Source: an uncultured Clostridia bacterium (GTDB lineage Bacteria; Bacillota; Clostridia; Christensenellales; Borkfalkiaceae). From it: a stretch of DNA of 64,000 nt. The notes under the pieces are model-generated. The model had not been told where the DNA came from. It saw nothing but the letters and a program-made list of their open reading frames with translations, and ran no database searches. The stretch covers positions 42,051 through 106,050 of the forward strand of contig CAJFTM010000002.1 in the NCBI GenBank assembly GCA_904419945.1, given 5' to 3'. Below are positions 8,462 to 16,644 of the stretch, piece by piece; within the stretch, counting starts at the first letter, position 1, and each line of letters begins with the position of its first letter. The position numbers and the translations under genes were made by a program.

Positions 8462-9384
8462 GCGGCACCTCCTTCCGACCACTTCCTACCCGTGACGGAG
8501 AGAAAGACGTCGTCCATATTCCCCTTGATAAACTCGAAATCGCGCGAGAGCGGCTCGTTTTCTGCGAGAAAAGCGCGCGCCGCTGTGGCGCTCTCCATCG
8601 GTACGCGCACGCCGCCCGCGGCCGGCTCAAAGGGAATGCCGGCCGCCCGCAGCCCCGCGGAGAGCGCTTCCTCCTCTCCATACAGATACAGGCTGCTGCG
8701 CGAATACGCATTTTTCAGCTGCACGGGGGTACCTTCGGCGGCGATCTTTCCGCCGTCGATGATGACGACGCGGTCAGACCCCTCCGCTTCCTCCATATAA
8801 TGGGTCGTGAGGAAGACGGTCATCCCCTCCTCCTCGCGCAGGCGCCGGATGATCTCCCAGACGCTGCGGCGGGTCTGCGGGTCGAGCCCGGTGGTCGGTT
8901 CGTCCAAAACGAGCAGTTCCGGGTCGGCGATCAGACCGCGCGCGATGTCCGTGCGCCGCTTCTGCCCGCCCGACAGTTTGCCGAATGGGCGGTTCCAGAT
9001 CTCGTCCAGTTCGAACATCGCGCGCAGTTTTGTCAGCCGCTCCTTCAGGGCGCGGCCGCGCAGGCCGTAAAAGCTGGCGCGGCAGACGAGGTTTTCGCGC
9101 ACAGTGAGGAGGTCGTCCAGCACGGAATTTTGGAATACGATGCCGACGCGCGGCCGGATCTGATCCGCCTGCGTATCGAGATCATACCCTGCGATGCGCA
9201 CGCTGCCGGCATCTTTGGCGAGGATGGAGCAGAGGATATTGATGGTCGTGCTCTTGCCGGCGCCGTTCACCCCCAAAAAGGAAAACAGGCTGCCGCGCGC
9301 GACGGCAAAGGAGATCCCCTGCACGGCATGCACTGCGCCGTACGACTTGACGAGCCCCTCCACCTCGATGATATTGTCCTGCAT
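8458..9384 (-). CDS. ABC transporter ATP-binding protein (DrrA type)
   Basis: A 308-residue ATPase with Walker A Gly-Val-Asn-Gly-Ala-Gly-Lys-Ser-Thr (38-46), signature Leu-Ser-Gly-Gly-Gln (137-141), Walker B Leu-Leu-Val-Leu-Asp-Glu (157-162) and the C-terminal extension of the antibiotic-export DrrA group. It pairs with the permease encoded directly downstream. Known relatives export hydrophobic compounds; no substrate clue is visible here. Confidence 0.9.
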   Translation of the reverse strand: MQDNIIEVEGLVKSYGAVHAVQGISFAVARGSLFSFLGVNGAGKSTTINILCSILAKDAGSVRIAGYDLDTQADQIRPRVGIVFQNSVLDDLLTVRENLVCRASFYGLRGRALKERLTKLRAMFELDEIWNRPFGKLSGGQKRRTDIARGLIADPELLVLDEPTTGLDPQTRRSVWEIIRRLREEEGMTVFLTTHYMEEAEGSDRVVIIDGGKIAAEGTPVQLKNAYSRSSLYLYGEEEALSAGLRAAGIPFEPAAGGVRVPMESATAARAFLAENEPLSRDFEFIKGNMDDVFLSVTGRKWSEGGAA

Positions 9385-9414
9385 AAAACCTCCCGATCTG
9401 CTTTATTGAATGCC

Positions 9415-9444
9415 ATTATACAATAAGTTTCCGCGCACAGGCAA
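9415..9444 (-). promoter_or_regulatory. Promoter of the ABC exporter operon
   Basis: Minus strand TTGCCT (9444-9439), 18 bases, TATAAT (9420-9415). Confidence 0.65.
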
Positions 9445-9524
9445 GCATTTGGATGCGCAAGGAACTGAACAAAAAAAATATTACAAAATCATGACAATTT
9501 CCGTAACCGTTCGCGGCTGCTTTA

Positions 9525-9533
9525 TGGTATAAT
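9525..9533 (+). promoter_or_regulatory. Extended -10 promoter of the flavodoxin gene
   Basis: TGG-TATAAT at 9525-9533 (extended -10). No good -35 box is visible at the usual distance. Confidence 0.55.
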
Positions 9534-9570
9534 TATAGCGGATCCTGCCTATGAGAAACGGAGGAAGCAT

Positions 9571-10110
9571 ATGAACAAGACGATCGTACTGTATGGCTCG
9601 CATTACGGTGCGACCAGAGCATACGCGCGGCACATTGCCGGACAACTGGGCTGCGCAGCGGCCGCGGCCGAGCAGATCAAAGAACTGGACCTTTCCGCCT
9701 ATGATACCGTCATCTTCGGCGGCGGACTGTACGCGGGGAGCGTGGCAGGCTGGAACAAGGCGGCCAAATACTGCGGCCAAAAGGAAGGCCAGCGCTGGAT
9801 CCTGTTCTCCTGCGGACTGGCCGACCCCGCATCCGCAAAGACGCAGAACGAAGTGCGCACGCTGTTCGAGAGCAGGCTGCCCGACGAACTGCACGGCAAA
9901 CTGCCCGTGTTTTGCCTGCGCGGCGGCATGGATTATGCGAAGCTCGGCCTGAAACACCGCACAATGATGGCGGCGCTCATGCTGTTTTTGCGGCGCAAAA
10001 AAGATAAGACGGAGGAGGACGAGCAGCTGCTCCAAACGTACGGGCAGAAGATCGACTTTTTTGACGAATCTTCGGTACAGCCCATCCTCGACGAGGCGCG
10101 CAGGCAATAG
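9571..10110 (+). CDS. Flavodoxin domain protein
   Basis: A 179-residue FMN-binding flavodoxin-fold protein. It begins Met-Asn-Lys-Thr-Ile-Val-Leu-Tyr-Gly-Ser-His-Tyr-Gly-Ala-Thr, where the last residues form the phosphate loop, and has the second FMN loop at Gly-Gly-Gly-Leu-Tyr-Ala-Gly. It resembles the flavodoxin/HemG-like group, but heme synthesis is not implied. GGAGGAAGC precedes the ATG. Single-gene unit, convergent with xylB. Confidence 0.8.
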   Translation: MNKTIVLYGSHYGATRAYARHIAGQLGCAAAAAEQIKELDLSAYDTVIFGGGLYAGSVAGWNKAAKYCGQKEGQRWILFSCGLADPASAKTQNEVRTLFESRLPDELHGKLPVFCLRGGMDYAKLGLKHRTMMAALMLFLRRKKDKTEEDEQLLQTYGQKIDFFDESSVQPILDEARRQ

Positions 10111-10150
10111 CCCCCCGCCTCGCGCAGAAATCTGATCCCAAAGCAAAGTC

Positions 10151-10180
10151 GGCCGGGCCGCCCATAGAGGCGGCCCGGCC
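10151..10180. terminator. Hairpin after the flavodoxin gene
   Basis: GGCCGGGCCGCC / GGCGGCCCGGCC stem with a six-base loop, followed by a T-rich stretch. Confidence 0.6.
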
Positions 10181-10202
10181 GTATCATCTGTTTTTCACGC
10201 CT

Positions 10203-10227
10203 TTCCGCCCGAGAGCGGAATTTTTTA
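10203..10227 (+). terminator. Second terminator, overlapping the xylB stop
   Basis: TTCCGC / GCGGAA hairpin followed by six T. It would stop rightward transcripts before they run antisense into xylB. Confidence 0.6.
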
Positions 10228-11712
10228 TTTTCCGGAAAGCGCCAGTGCGGGAAAGACGCCCTTGAGCGCAGGGTACAGCGCACGGAATGCTGCGTACCGC
10301 TCCTCGTAACGGGCGGAGACCGCCGCGTCTGGCTGCACCGTCTCGCGCACGCGCACGACGGCATCTGCCGCCGCCTGCACGGTGGAATATTCGCCGCAGC
10401 CGACCATGGCGAGCATCGCCGCGCCGTACGCGGGGCCCTGCTCCGTCTGCGGAATATCGACCGGCATGCCCAGCACGTTGGCGACGATCTTGCGCCAGAG
10501 CGGACTCTTGGCGCCGCCGCCGCACAGCTTGGTGCGCGCGATGTGCATGCCGTTGGCGCGCGCCGCCTCGAGGCAGTCTCGCAGGGCGAAGGTGACCCCT
10601 TCGAGCACGGCGAGCGTCATCTGCCGGCGCGAAGTATCCGGGCGCATGCCGATGAATGCGCCGCGCGCGCTGACGTCGTTGTGCGGGCTGCGCTCGCCCA
10701 TCAGATACGGGAGAAAGAACACCTCGTTTCTGCCCATTTCCTCTTCCAGTCCCGCCTGCTCGGCGGCATAATCCTGCGTCTGCAAAATCTTATCCGACCA
10801 CCAAGCGTTGCAGGACGCCGCGGAGAGGATACAGCCCATCAGATGCCAGCCGCCGTCTGCATGGCAGAAGGAGTGCAGGGCGTTGACCTTATCCTCCCGA
10901 TACTGCTCGGACGAGATGAACAGGGTGCCGCTGGTGCCGAGGGAAACGTTGCAGCCGCCCTCGCCCACGACGCCCGTGCCGACGGCCGCCGCCGCATTGT
11001 CGCCCGCGCCCGCGATGATTTTTACGGAAGCGGACAATCCCAGTTCCGCCGCGATCTCGCCGCGCAGGGTCCCGACGACTTCGTAACTCTCGTACAGGCG
11101 GGGCAGCATGCGCTCGGAAATGCCGCAGATGGCACACATCTCGCGGCTCCAGCGGCGATTCTTTACGTCGAGCAGCAGCATCCCGCTCGCGTCCGAAAGA
11201 TCGGTGCAGAAACTGCCCGACAAACGGTGCGCGAGATAGTCCTTGGGGAGCATGATCTTGTCGATCCTGGCAAAATTCTGCGGTTCATTCTCCTTCATCC
11301 AAAGGATCTTAGGGGCCGTGAACCCGGCAAAGGCGATGTTGCCGGTATATTCGGACAACAGCTTTTTCCCGACGACCTCGTTGAGATAGGCGGTCTGCTT
11401 TTCGGTGCGGCCGTCGTTCCAGAGAATGGCGGGGCGGATGACGCAGCCCTCGCGGTCCAGCGCGACCAAACCGTGCATCTGTCCCCCGAAGGAGATGCCG
11501 CGCACGGCGGACCGATCCTGCCCCTCCAACAGCGCGCGGATGCCGCGCATCGCGGCATGAAACCAATCCGCGGGATCCTGCTCGCTCCAACCGCTGTGCG
11601 GATAGCGGACGGGATACGTCTGCGTATTCTCCGCCAGAATCGAACCATCCGCCCCGACCAATAAAAACTTTGTGCCGCTCGTACCGAGGTCGACGCCGAT
11701 GTAAGTACGCAT
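10225..11712 (-). CDS. xylB: Xylulokinase
   Basis: FGGY-family sugar kinase of 495 residues that phosphorylates D-xylulose for entry into the pentose phosphate pathway. Visible are the N-terminal Gly-Val-Asp-Leu-Gly-Thr-Ser-Gly-Thr-Lys phosphate loop (6-15), Gly-Gln-Met-His-Gly near 77-81 (xylulokinase-like), catalytic Asp238 in Gly-Ala-Gly-Asp-Asn, and Gly-Thr-Ser-Gly-Thr in the second domain. No xylose isomerase or transporter gene is adjacent. GGGAGAAAAGAG precedes the ATG. Confidence 0.88.
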   Translation of the reverse strand: MRTYIGVDLGTSGTKFLLVGADGSILAENTQTYPVRYPHSGWSEQDPADWFHAAMRGIRALLEGQDRSAVRGISFGGQMHGLVALDREGCVIRPAILWNDGRTEKQTAYLNEVVGKKLLSEYTGNIAFAGFTAPKILWMKENEPQNFARIDKIMLPKDYLAHRLSGSFCTDLSDASGMLLLDVKNRRWSREMCAICGISERMLPRLYESYEVVGTLRGEIAAELGLSASVKIIAGAGDNAAAAVGTGVVGEGGCNVSLGTSGTLFISSEQYREDKVNALHSFCHADGGWHLMGCILSAASCNAWWSDKILQTQDYAAEQAGLEEEMGRNEVFFLPYLMGERSPHNDVSARGAFIGMRPDTSRRQMTLAVLEGVTFALRDCLEAARANGMHIARTKLCGGGAKSPLWRKIVANVLGMPVDIPQTEQGPAYGAAMLAMVGCGEYSTVQAAADAVVRVRETVQPDAAVSARYEERYAAFRALYPALKGVFPALALSGK

Positions 11713-11734
11713 CTCTTTTCTCCCTTTCGATCGT

Positions 11735-11765
11735 GCGGCGCCCCGCCGGATGAGCGGGGCGCCGC
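11735..11765. terminator. Hairpin between cysS and xylB
   Basis: Perfect 12-base stem (GCGGCGCCCCGC) with a seven-base loop. The T-rich side faces the plus strand, so for the leftward cysS transcript it lacks a good U-tract; it may be only partly terminating. Confidence 0.5.
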
Positions 11766-11809
11766 TTTCTTTTCCTTATTTATATCGGCAGGCTGCCGGC
11801 GCAAAGACC

Positions 11810-13210
11810 TCAGCCGATCTTATATGTGGTGCCGGCGGGCGTATCGATCAGCGTGACGCCCTTTGCGGCGAGCTCGGCGCGGATGCGGTCCGCCTCGGCA
11901 TAATTTTTTGCCTTTTTAGCCGCGGCGCGCGCGGCGATCTGCCGCTCGATCTCTTCCGCATCGATGCCGGAAACCTCTTCCTTTGCTTCCTCTTCCAAAA
12001 GGCCGAGGGAGAGAACGCGGTCGTAATCTTCTATGACGGCGCGCTTGGTCGCACCGTTCAGCTCCTTGTCTTTGAGCATATCGTACAGGCAGGTGATCGC
12101 CTGCGAGGTGTTCAGGTCATCCTCCAGCGCGGCGCGGAAGGGCTGCTGCCAGCGCGCCGCGGCGGCGGCATCCACTTCCCCTTCCGCCGGGATCGCCAGG
12201 CAGCGGGATTTGAGCTTGCGGAAGGCGTTGGCCGCATTGGCGAAGGTATCCTCCGAATAAACGAGGGAATTGCGCCAGTGCGAGAGCAGACAGAAGAAGC
12301 GGTACTCCATGGGCGTACGGCCCTCCTCTTCCAGCTTTTTCAGCGTGAGGAAACCGCCCGAAGATTTACTCATCTTGCCGCCCGCGGTGTTCAGATGCAG
12401 GACATGGAACCAATACCGGCACCACTCGTGGCCGAGATAAGCCTCGCTCTGCGCGATCTCGTTGGTGTGATGGGGGAATACGTTGTCGATGCCGCCGCAG
12501 TGGATATCCACGTATTCGCCCAGATATTTCATGGCGATGCAGGAACACTCGATGTGCCAGCCGGGATAGCCGACGCCCCACGGGCTGTCCCATTTCAGCG
12601 CCTGATCTTCAAACTTCGATTTTGTGAACCAGAGGACAAAGTCGTTCTTATTGCGCTTGTTGGCGTCCTCATCCACTCCCTCGCGCACGCCGACCTCGAG
12701 ATCCTCCTCCCTGAAGTTGAAAAATTTGTGGTAGTTTTCCACCTTGGAAGTGTCGAAGTAGACATTGCCGCCCGCCTTATAGGCATAGCCCTTTTCCACG
12801 AGCGCCTCGATGACGCGGATAAAGTCCTCGACGCAGCCCGTCGCGGGCTGAACGACGTCCGGCCGCTTGATGTGCAGCGCCTCGCAGTCCCGGAAGAAAG
12901 CGTCCGTATAAAACTTTGCTAGTTCGAGCACCGTTTTATGCTCGCGCTTGGCGCCGAGCAGCATCTTATCCTCGCCGCTGTCTGCATCCGAGGAGAGGTG
13001 GCCGATGTCGGTGATGTTCATGACGCGGGTGACGTCGTAGCCGATGTAGCGCAGCGTCTTTTCCAGAACGTCCTCCATGAGATAGGTACGCAGATTGCCG
13101 ATGTGCGCAAAGTTATACACGGTCGGCCCGCAGGTATACATCTTCACTTTGCCCGGCTCGCGCGGGACAAATTCCTCCACGCGGCGGGTCAGCGTGTTAT
13201 AAAATTTCAT
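11810..13210 (-). CDS. cysS: Cysteinyl-tRNA synthetase
   Basis: Class I synthetase of 466 residues. It shows zinc ligand Cys27, the His-Ile-Gly-Asn signature (36-39), the second zinc cluster region Cys222...His247...Glu251, and Lys-Met-Ser-Lys-Ser (279-283). The C-terminal anticodon domain is complete. The start at 13210 (ATG) has AGGAGT upstream. It follows aroK by 52 bases and probably shares its promoter. Confidence 0.95.
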   Translation of the reverse strand: MKFYNTLTRRVEEFVPREPGKVKMYTCGPTVYNFAHIGNLRTYLMEDVLEKTLRYIGYDVTRVMNITDIGHLSSDADSGEDKMLLGAKREHKTVLELAKFYTDAFFRDCEALHIKRPDVVQPATGCVEDFIRVIEALVEKGYAYKAGGNVYFDTSKVENYHKFFNFREEDLEVGVREGVDEDANKRNKNDFVLWFTKSKFEDQALKWDSPWGVGYPGWHIECSCIAMKYLGEYVDIHCGGIDNVFPHHTNEIAQSEAYLGHEWCRYWFHVLHLNTAGGKMSKSSGGFLTLKKLEEEGRTPMEYRFFCLLSHWRNSLVYSEDTFANAANAFRKLKSRCLAIPAEGEVDAAAAARWQQPFRAALEDDLNTSQAITCLYDMLKDKELNGATKRAVIEDYDRVLSLGLLEEEAKEEVSGIDAEEIERQIAARAAAKKAKNYAEADRIRAELAAKGVTLIDTPAGTTYKIG

Positions 13211-13262
13211 ATCGTTACTCCTGGCGTTGGATTTTTTGCCGGCCGCCGGGCGGCCGGTCGGG

Positions 13263-13772
13263 TCAAGCCGTTTTTTCGGGAAATACGGCGCGCACGATGG
13301 CAGAAACCGTCTCTTCGAGGGAGAGCCCGTCGCAGCTGACGGTGACGTGCGCATATTTTTCATACAGAGGTACGCGCTCGGCATACAGCTGGGCGACGCT
13401 CTCGCCGGGCGTGCGCATCACGACGCCGCGCAAGACGATGTTGTGCAGGCGGCGCTCGATCTCGCGCTCGCTCAGCTTCAGATAAACGACGGTGCCGATC
13501 TCGCGGAAGTGGAGCATGGCCCGCTCGCCGTAAACGGCGGAACCGCCGGGCGCGATGACGCAGCGCTCCGCCCACAATTCGGCATTGATGCGCTCCTCGA
13601 TGCGCAGAAATTCTTCCGCGCCCTTGGCGGCAATGATGTCGCACAAAAGCGCCTTCTGCTCGTTTTGGATCAGGAGATCGGTGTCGATAAAGCCGTAACC
13701 GAGCGTCTTTGCGAGCAGGACCCCGGCCGTGCTCTTGCCCGAAGAGGGCATGCCGATGAGGATGATATTCAA
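13263..13772 (-). CDS. aroK: Shikimate kinase
   Basis: Phosphorylates shikimate in aromatic amino-acid synthesis. The 169-residue product starts at a TTG (13772) placed seven bases after GGGAGGAG, giving Met-Asn-Ile-Ile-Leu-Ile-Gly-Met-Pro-Ser-Ser-Gly-Lys-Ser-Thr, where the Walker A is 7-15. Downstream are the Asp-Thr-Asp shikimate/metal motif and Ala-Pro-Gly-Gly-Ser, characteristic of the family. First gene of an aroK-cysS unit. Confidence 0.88.
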   Translation of the reverse strand: MNIILIGMPSSGKSTAGVLLAKTLGYGFIDTDLLIQNEQKALLCDIIAAKGAEEFLRIEERINAELWAERCVIAPGGSAVYGERAMLHFREIGTVVYLKLSEREIERRLHNIVLRGVVMRTPGESVAQLYAERVPLYEKYAHVTVSCDGLSLEETVSAIVRAVFPEKTA

Positions 13773-13803
13773 GTTGCCGCTCCTCCCTTTTCCCCTCCCT
13801 GCA

Positions 13804-13832
13804 ATTATACGTTTTTTTCGCGTAAATGTCAA
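13804..13832 (-). promoter_or_regulatory. Promoter of aroK-cysS
   Basis: Minus strand consensus TTGACA (13832-13827), 17 bases, TATAAT (13809-13804). It is back to back with the mutY promoter. Confidence 0.85.
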
Positions 13833-13839
13833 ATTTTCG

Positions 13840-13868
13840 TTGGTTTTCGGCGTAAATTATGCTAAAAT
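13840..13868 (+). promoter_or_regulatory. Promoter of mutY, apparently leaderless
   Basis: TTGGTT (13840-13845), 17 bases, TAAAAT (13863-13868) with an extended TGC. The predicted start of transcription, about 13875-13876, coincides with the ATG at 13876. Confidence 0.65.
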
Positions 13869-13875
13869 AATGCGG

Positions 13876-14955
13876 ATGAACGAAACTTTACGAGATGCGG
13901 AGCGCGCCGAAACGCTGGCGCAGCTGCCCGCCCTGCTGCTGCCCTGGTACGACAAAAACAAGCGCGACCTGCCCTGGCGCCTCAACACCGACCCCTACCG
14001 CGTGTGGGTATCCGAGATCATGCTGCAGCAGACGCGCGTGGAGGCCGCCCGCGAACACTATATCCGCTTTTTGCAGGCGCTGCCCACGGTGGAAGCGCTC
14101 GCCGCCTGCCCGGAGGACAGGCTGATGAAGCTGTGGGAGGGGCTCGGCTACTACTCCCGCGCGCGCAACTTGCAGAGGGCTGCAAAGATCGTGGCGGCGG
14201 AGGGCTTCCCCCGCACGGCGAAAGAATGGAAAAAACTGCCCGGCATCGGCGACTACACGGCGGGCGCGATCGCTTCCATCGCCTTCGGCGAGCGCGCCCC
14301 GGCGGTGGACGGGAACGTGATCCGCGTGCTCTCCCGCCTGTTGGGCGACGACCGCCCGCCCGAAGTGCTCAAAGGGGACTTTTTCCGCGAACTGGAACCG
14401 GCGCTGCCGCACGAGCGCTGCGGCGACTTTACGCAGAGCCTGATGGAACTGGGCGCGACGGTGTGCACGCCGACCTCCCCTCTCTGCCTGACCTGTCCCC
14501 TCTTTGTGCTCTGCCGTACGCGCAGCGACGCCCTCCCCCTGCCCCGCAAAAAGCCGGAGCGCAGGCAAAGCGAAAAGACGCTGCTGCTCTTCCGCCGCGG
14601 GGAAGAGGCCGCCCTCTGCCGCCGTGCCGACGGAGTGCTGCGCGGACTGTACGGATTTTTTGCAATCGAAGAAAGGATGACCGCCGCGCAGGTGCGGGAC
14701 TTTTTGCAGCGAGCGGGCATGAAAAATTTTTTTGTCGGCAAACCGAAGGCGCACCGCCACGTATTCTCTCACCTCGAATGGGAGATGACCGCCTACACCG
14801 TCGACTCGGAGGAGGATGCCCGCGCGCTGCATGCCGTTGCAGGGAAAGAACATTCGCCCTTTGCGGAGCTCGCCTACTTCCCCGTCGCGGCGATCGAGCG
14901 GGAAATTTCGCTCCCCTCCGCCTTCCGCTGGTGTCTGCCTCTACTGTGTCGCTGA
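13876..14955 (+). CDS. mutY: A/G-specific adenine glycosylase
   Basis: Removes adenine mispaired with 8-oxoguanine. The 359-residue product has catalytic Glu47 in Ser-Glu-Ile-Met-Leu-Gln-Gln-Thr, the helix-hairpin-helix Leu-Pro-Gly-Ile-Gly-Asp-Tyr-Thr-Ala-Gly (121-130), catalytic Asp145, the [4Fe-4S] loop Cys197-x6-Cys204-x2-Cys207-x5-Cys213, and a C-terminal NUDIX-like 8-oxoG recognition domain. No ribosome binding site precedes either the ATG at 13870 or the one at 13876; the latter sits at the predicted transcription start. Confidence 0.92.
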   Translation: MNETLRDAERAETLAQLPALLLPWYDKNKRDLPWRLNTDPYRVWVSEIMLQQTRVEAAREHYIRFLQALPTVEALAACPEDRLMKLWEGLGYYSRARNLQRAAKIVAAEGFPRTAKEWKKLPGIGDYTAGAIASIAFGERAPAVDGNVIRVLSRLLGDDRPPEVLKGDFFRELEPALPHERCGDFTQSLMELGATVCTPTSPLCLTCPLFVLCRTRSDALPLPRKKPERRQSEKTLLLFRRGEEAALCRRADGVLRGLYGFFAIEERMTAAQVRDFLQRAGMKNFFVGKPKAHRHVFSHLEWEMTAYTVDSEEDARALHAVAGKEHSPFAELAYFPVAAIEREISLPSAFRWCLPLLCR

Positions 14956-15044
14956 TCTCTGCCCGGGGAGGCGCCGCCAGAAGTGCGCCGCTACAATAAG
15001 ATCGGCGCCGGATGATCACACCGCCCTCAGATCGGGACGCCAAT

Positions 15045-15100
15045 TTGACTTCTCATCAATTTATTCATATTTTTTTAAAAAATATGTCAAATGGTTGACA
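15045..15100 (+). promoter_or_regulatory. Tandem promoter region with AT palindrome
   Basis: TTGACT (15045-15050) with TATTTT 17 bases on. A perfect 10-base AT inverted repeat (CATATTTTTT / AAAAAATATG, 15066-15086) follows, and then a consensus TTGACA (15095-15100) whose -10 (TATACT at 15116-15121) is only 15 bases away. It drives the small membrane protein; the palindrome may be an operator. Confidence 0.45.
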
Positions 15101-15186
15101 AAATGGGGGGGGTGATATACTGTTTATAATAAAATATTTTGATTTGCCGCAATCTGCATTGCAGGCAAATCATATAGGGAGGAATT

Positions 15187-15696
15187 ATGGATACCATAGA
15201 GGTGATCGTTCTGATCATCTGCATTGTTTTTTGGATCATCTGCGGATTCCTTACAAAGAGTTTGCACTCTTACAAGGGATATTCCGGCGGATTTTGGGTC
15301 GGTTTTTTATTTGGCCCGCTCGGGCTCCTCTATAGCGTCGGATTGCCGGATCTTATATTGAGAAATTGCGTAGCAAAAAATGCAAGCGCCTCGGCAGCCC
15401 CTTCCGGCGCCATTGCCGGGGAGCCAGAAAAACAGGCTCCTCTTCAGGAGCCTGAGCAGACAGCCATGCCGATCGTGTTGCACGACAATAATAATCAAGT
15501 CATCGGCTTCCAGGTCCGGGATACTGTGTTTTCCGTCAACGACCGGGTGCGCCACCCCACTATGGGAGAGGGAATCATCTCGCAGATTACCGAAACAGAT
15601 TTCACTCTCCTACTGAACAGCGGATTGACAATACATCCCGATATAAAAGGAAACACAAAACTGAGCTTGTATCAAAAAGTAAACGACCGGACATAG
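15187..15696 (+). CDS. Small membrane protein with Tudor-like C-terminal motif
   Basis: 169 residues. Two hydrophobic segments (about residues 4-24 and 34-57) anchor it; a linker rich in Ala, Pro, Gln and Glu follows (about 62-93). The C-terminal 60 residues contain Asp-Arg-Val-Arg-His-Pro-Thr-Met-Gly-Glu-Gly-Ile-Ile, which resembles the Tudor-like RNA-polymerase-binding tail of UvrD/PcrA helicases (similarity judged by eye). GGGAGGAATT precedes the ATG. Function unknown. The region from 14956 to here holds only its promoters. Confidence 0.7.
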   Translation: MDTIEVIVLIICIVFWIICGFLTKSLHSYKGYSGGFWVGFLFGPLGLLYSVGLPDLILRNCVAKNASASAAPSGAIAGEPEKQAPLQEPEQTAMPIVLHDNNNQVIGFQVRDTVFSVNDRVRHPTMGEGIISQITETDFTLLLNSGLTIHPDIKGNTKLSLYQKVNDRT

Positions 15697-15706
15697 CAAC
15701 GACCGA

Positions 15707-15740
15707 AAGGGATGCGGAAAATATCCGCATCCCTTATTGT
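15707..15740 (+). terminator. Terminator of the small membrane protein gene
   Basis: AAGGGATGCGGA / TCCGCATCCCTT stem with a five-base loop, followed by ATTGTTT. Confidence 0.75.
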
Positions 15741-15840
15741 TTCGGATTACGCCCCTGCATCCAAAGCCCCGCTGCGCATGCACAACGTACTGAACGGCGC
15801 ATCGGTGCACATAAGCTCTCTTTGCCGAACCGCTGCCAAC

Positions 15841-15880
15841 GAGAGGAGGCCGCAGCGCAAATGCGCTGCGGCCTCCTCTC
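15841..15880 (-). terminator. Long hairpin after trxA
   Basis: A perfect 18-base stem starting GAGAGGAGGCC with loop AAAT, 14 bases beyond the trxA stop. No clear U-tract on the minus strand. Confidence 0.6.
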
Positions 15881-15893
15881 TTCGCTTTCCGAA

Positions 15894-16208
15894 TCAGATA
15901 TTCTGTTCAATAAAGTCCTTCATGGCGGACTTGGGCACGAATCCGACATTTTTGCCGGCAAGCGCGCCGCCCTTAAAGACCATCACGCACGGAATGCTCA
16001 TAATGGAATATTCGCGCGCGAGATCGGGATTATCGTCCACGTCGATCTTGACGAATTCGGCCTTCCCGGCCAATTCGTCCGAAAGCTGCTCCATCACAGG
16101 GGCGAGCATGCGGCAGGGGCCGCACCATTCTGCCCAAAAATCGACGACGAGCGTCTTCTTCTCCTCCATTGCGGCGCGAAAAGCCGCCGTGTCAATCGCC
16201 TTGACCAT
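15894..16208 (-). CDS. trxA: Thioredoxin
   Basis: 104-residue thioredoxin with the active site Trp28-Cys29-Gly-Pro-Cys32 and the cis-Pro segment Ser-Ile-Pro-Cys. AAGGAGG lies nine bases before the ATG. The start overlaps the end of the RseC-like gene by 17 bases, so hisS, rseC and trxA are one coupled leftward unit. Confidence 0.95.
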   Translation of the reverse strand: MVKAIDTAAFRAAMEEKKTLVVDFWAEWCGPCRMLAPVMEQLSDELAGKAEFVKIDVDDNPDLAREYSIMSIPCVMVFKGGALAGKNVGFVPKSAMKDFIEQNI

Positions 16209-16644
16209 TGTCTGTTTCCTCCTTTTGATGCGTTTTTTGTATATCCAGCACCTCGACGACCTCGATGCCGAAGCCGCGGCGCTTTGACAGCAGTTTGTCC
16301 GCGATCCATACTGCCATAAAACCGACGGCCAGTCCCGCAAGGCACAGCAGCGCGGCATACAGCTCCTGCTCGAAACACTGCGCCCCCACGACGACGCCGA
16401 CGACCGCCAGCAACACGGGCACGACATAGACGAGGAAGGACGCGAGCGCGCGGTTGTCCTTTTCCGCCTCGACGATCACCCTGTCTCCCGCCTTGGCGCC
16501 CGCCGTATTGAGCGCCTTGACCTTGACGCGGCTCTTTCCGCCCGAAAAGGCACACACCTTGCACGCCGAGCACTCCGGCCGCTTTTCGATCTGTACGACG
16601 GCGATCCTGCCCGCCGCTTTCAGGACGAGGGCCGTTTCCTTCAT
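16192..16644 (-). CDS. RseC/SoxR-reducing system family membrane protein
   Basis: 150 residues with an N-terminal cysteine cluster Cys25-x2-Cys28-x2-Cys31 and two adjacent transmembrane segments (about 68-92 and 96-118), as in RseC/RsxC-associated proteins that take part in membrane redox control. The ATG overlaps the hisS stop (ATGA) and no separate ribosome binding site is visible, so translation depends on hisS. The neighbouring thioredoxin suggests a redox role (inference). Confidence 0.8.
   Translation of the reverse strand: MKETALVLKAAGRIAVVQIEKRPECSACKVCAFSGGKSRVKVKALNTAGAKAGDRVIVEAEKDNRALASFLVYVVPVLLAVVGVVVGAQCFEQELYAALLCLAGLAVGFMAVWIADKLLSKRRGFGIEVVEVLDIQKTHQKEETDNGQGD

Noticed and set aside
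9571..10110. Protoporphyrinogen oxidase HemG
   Set aside because: The flavodoxin fold is clear, but no heme genes are nearby and the specific HemG features could not be confirmed.
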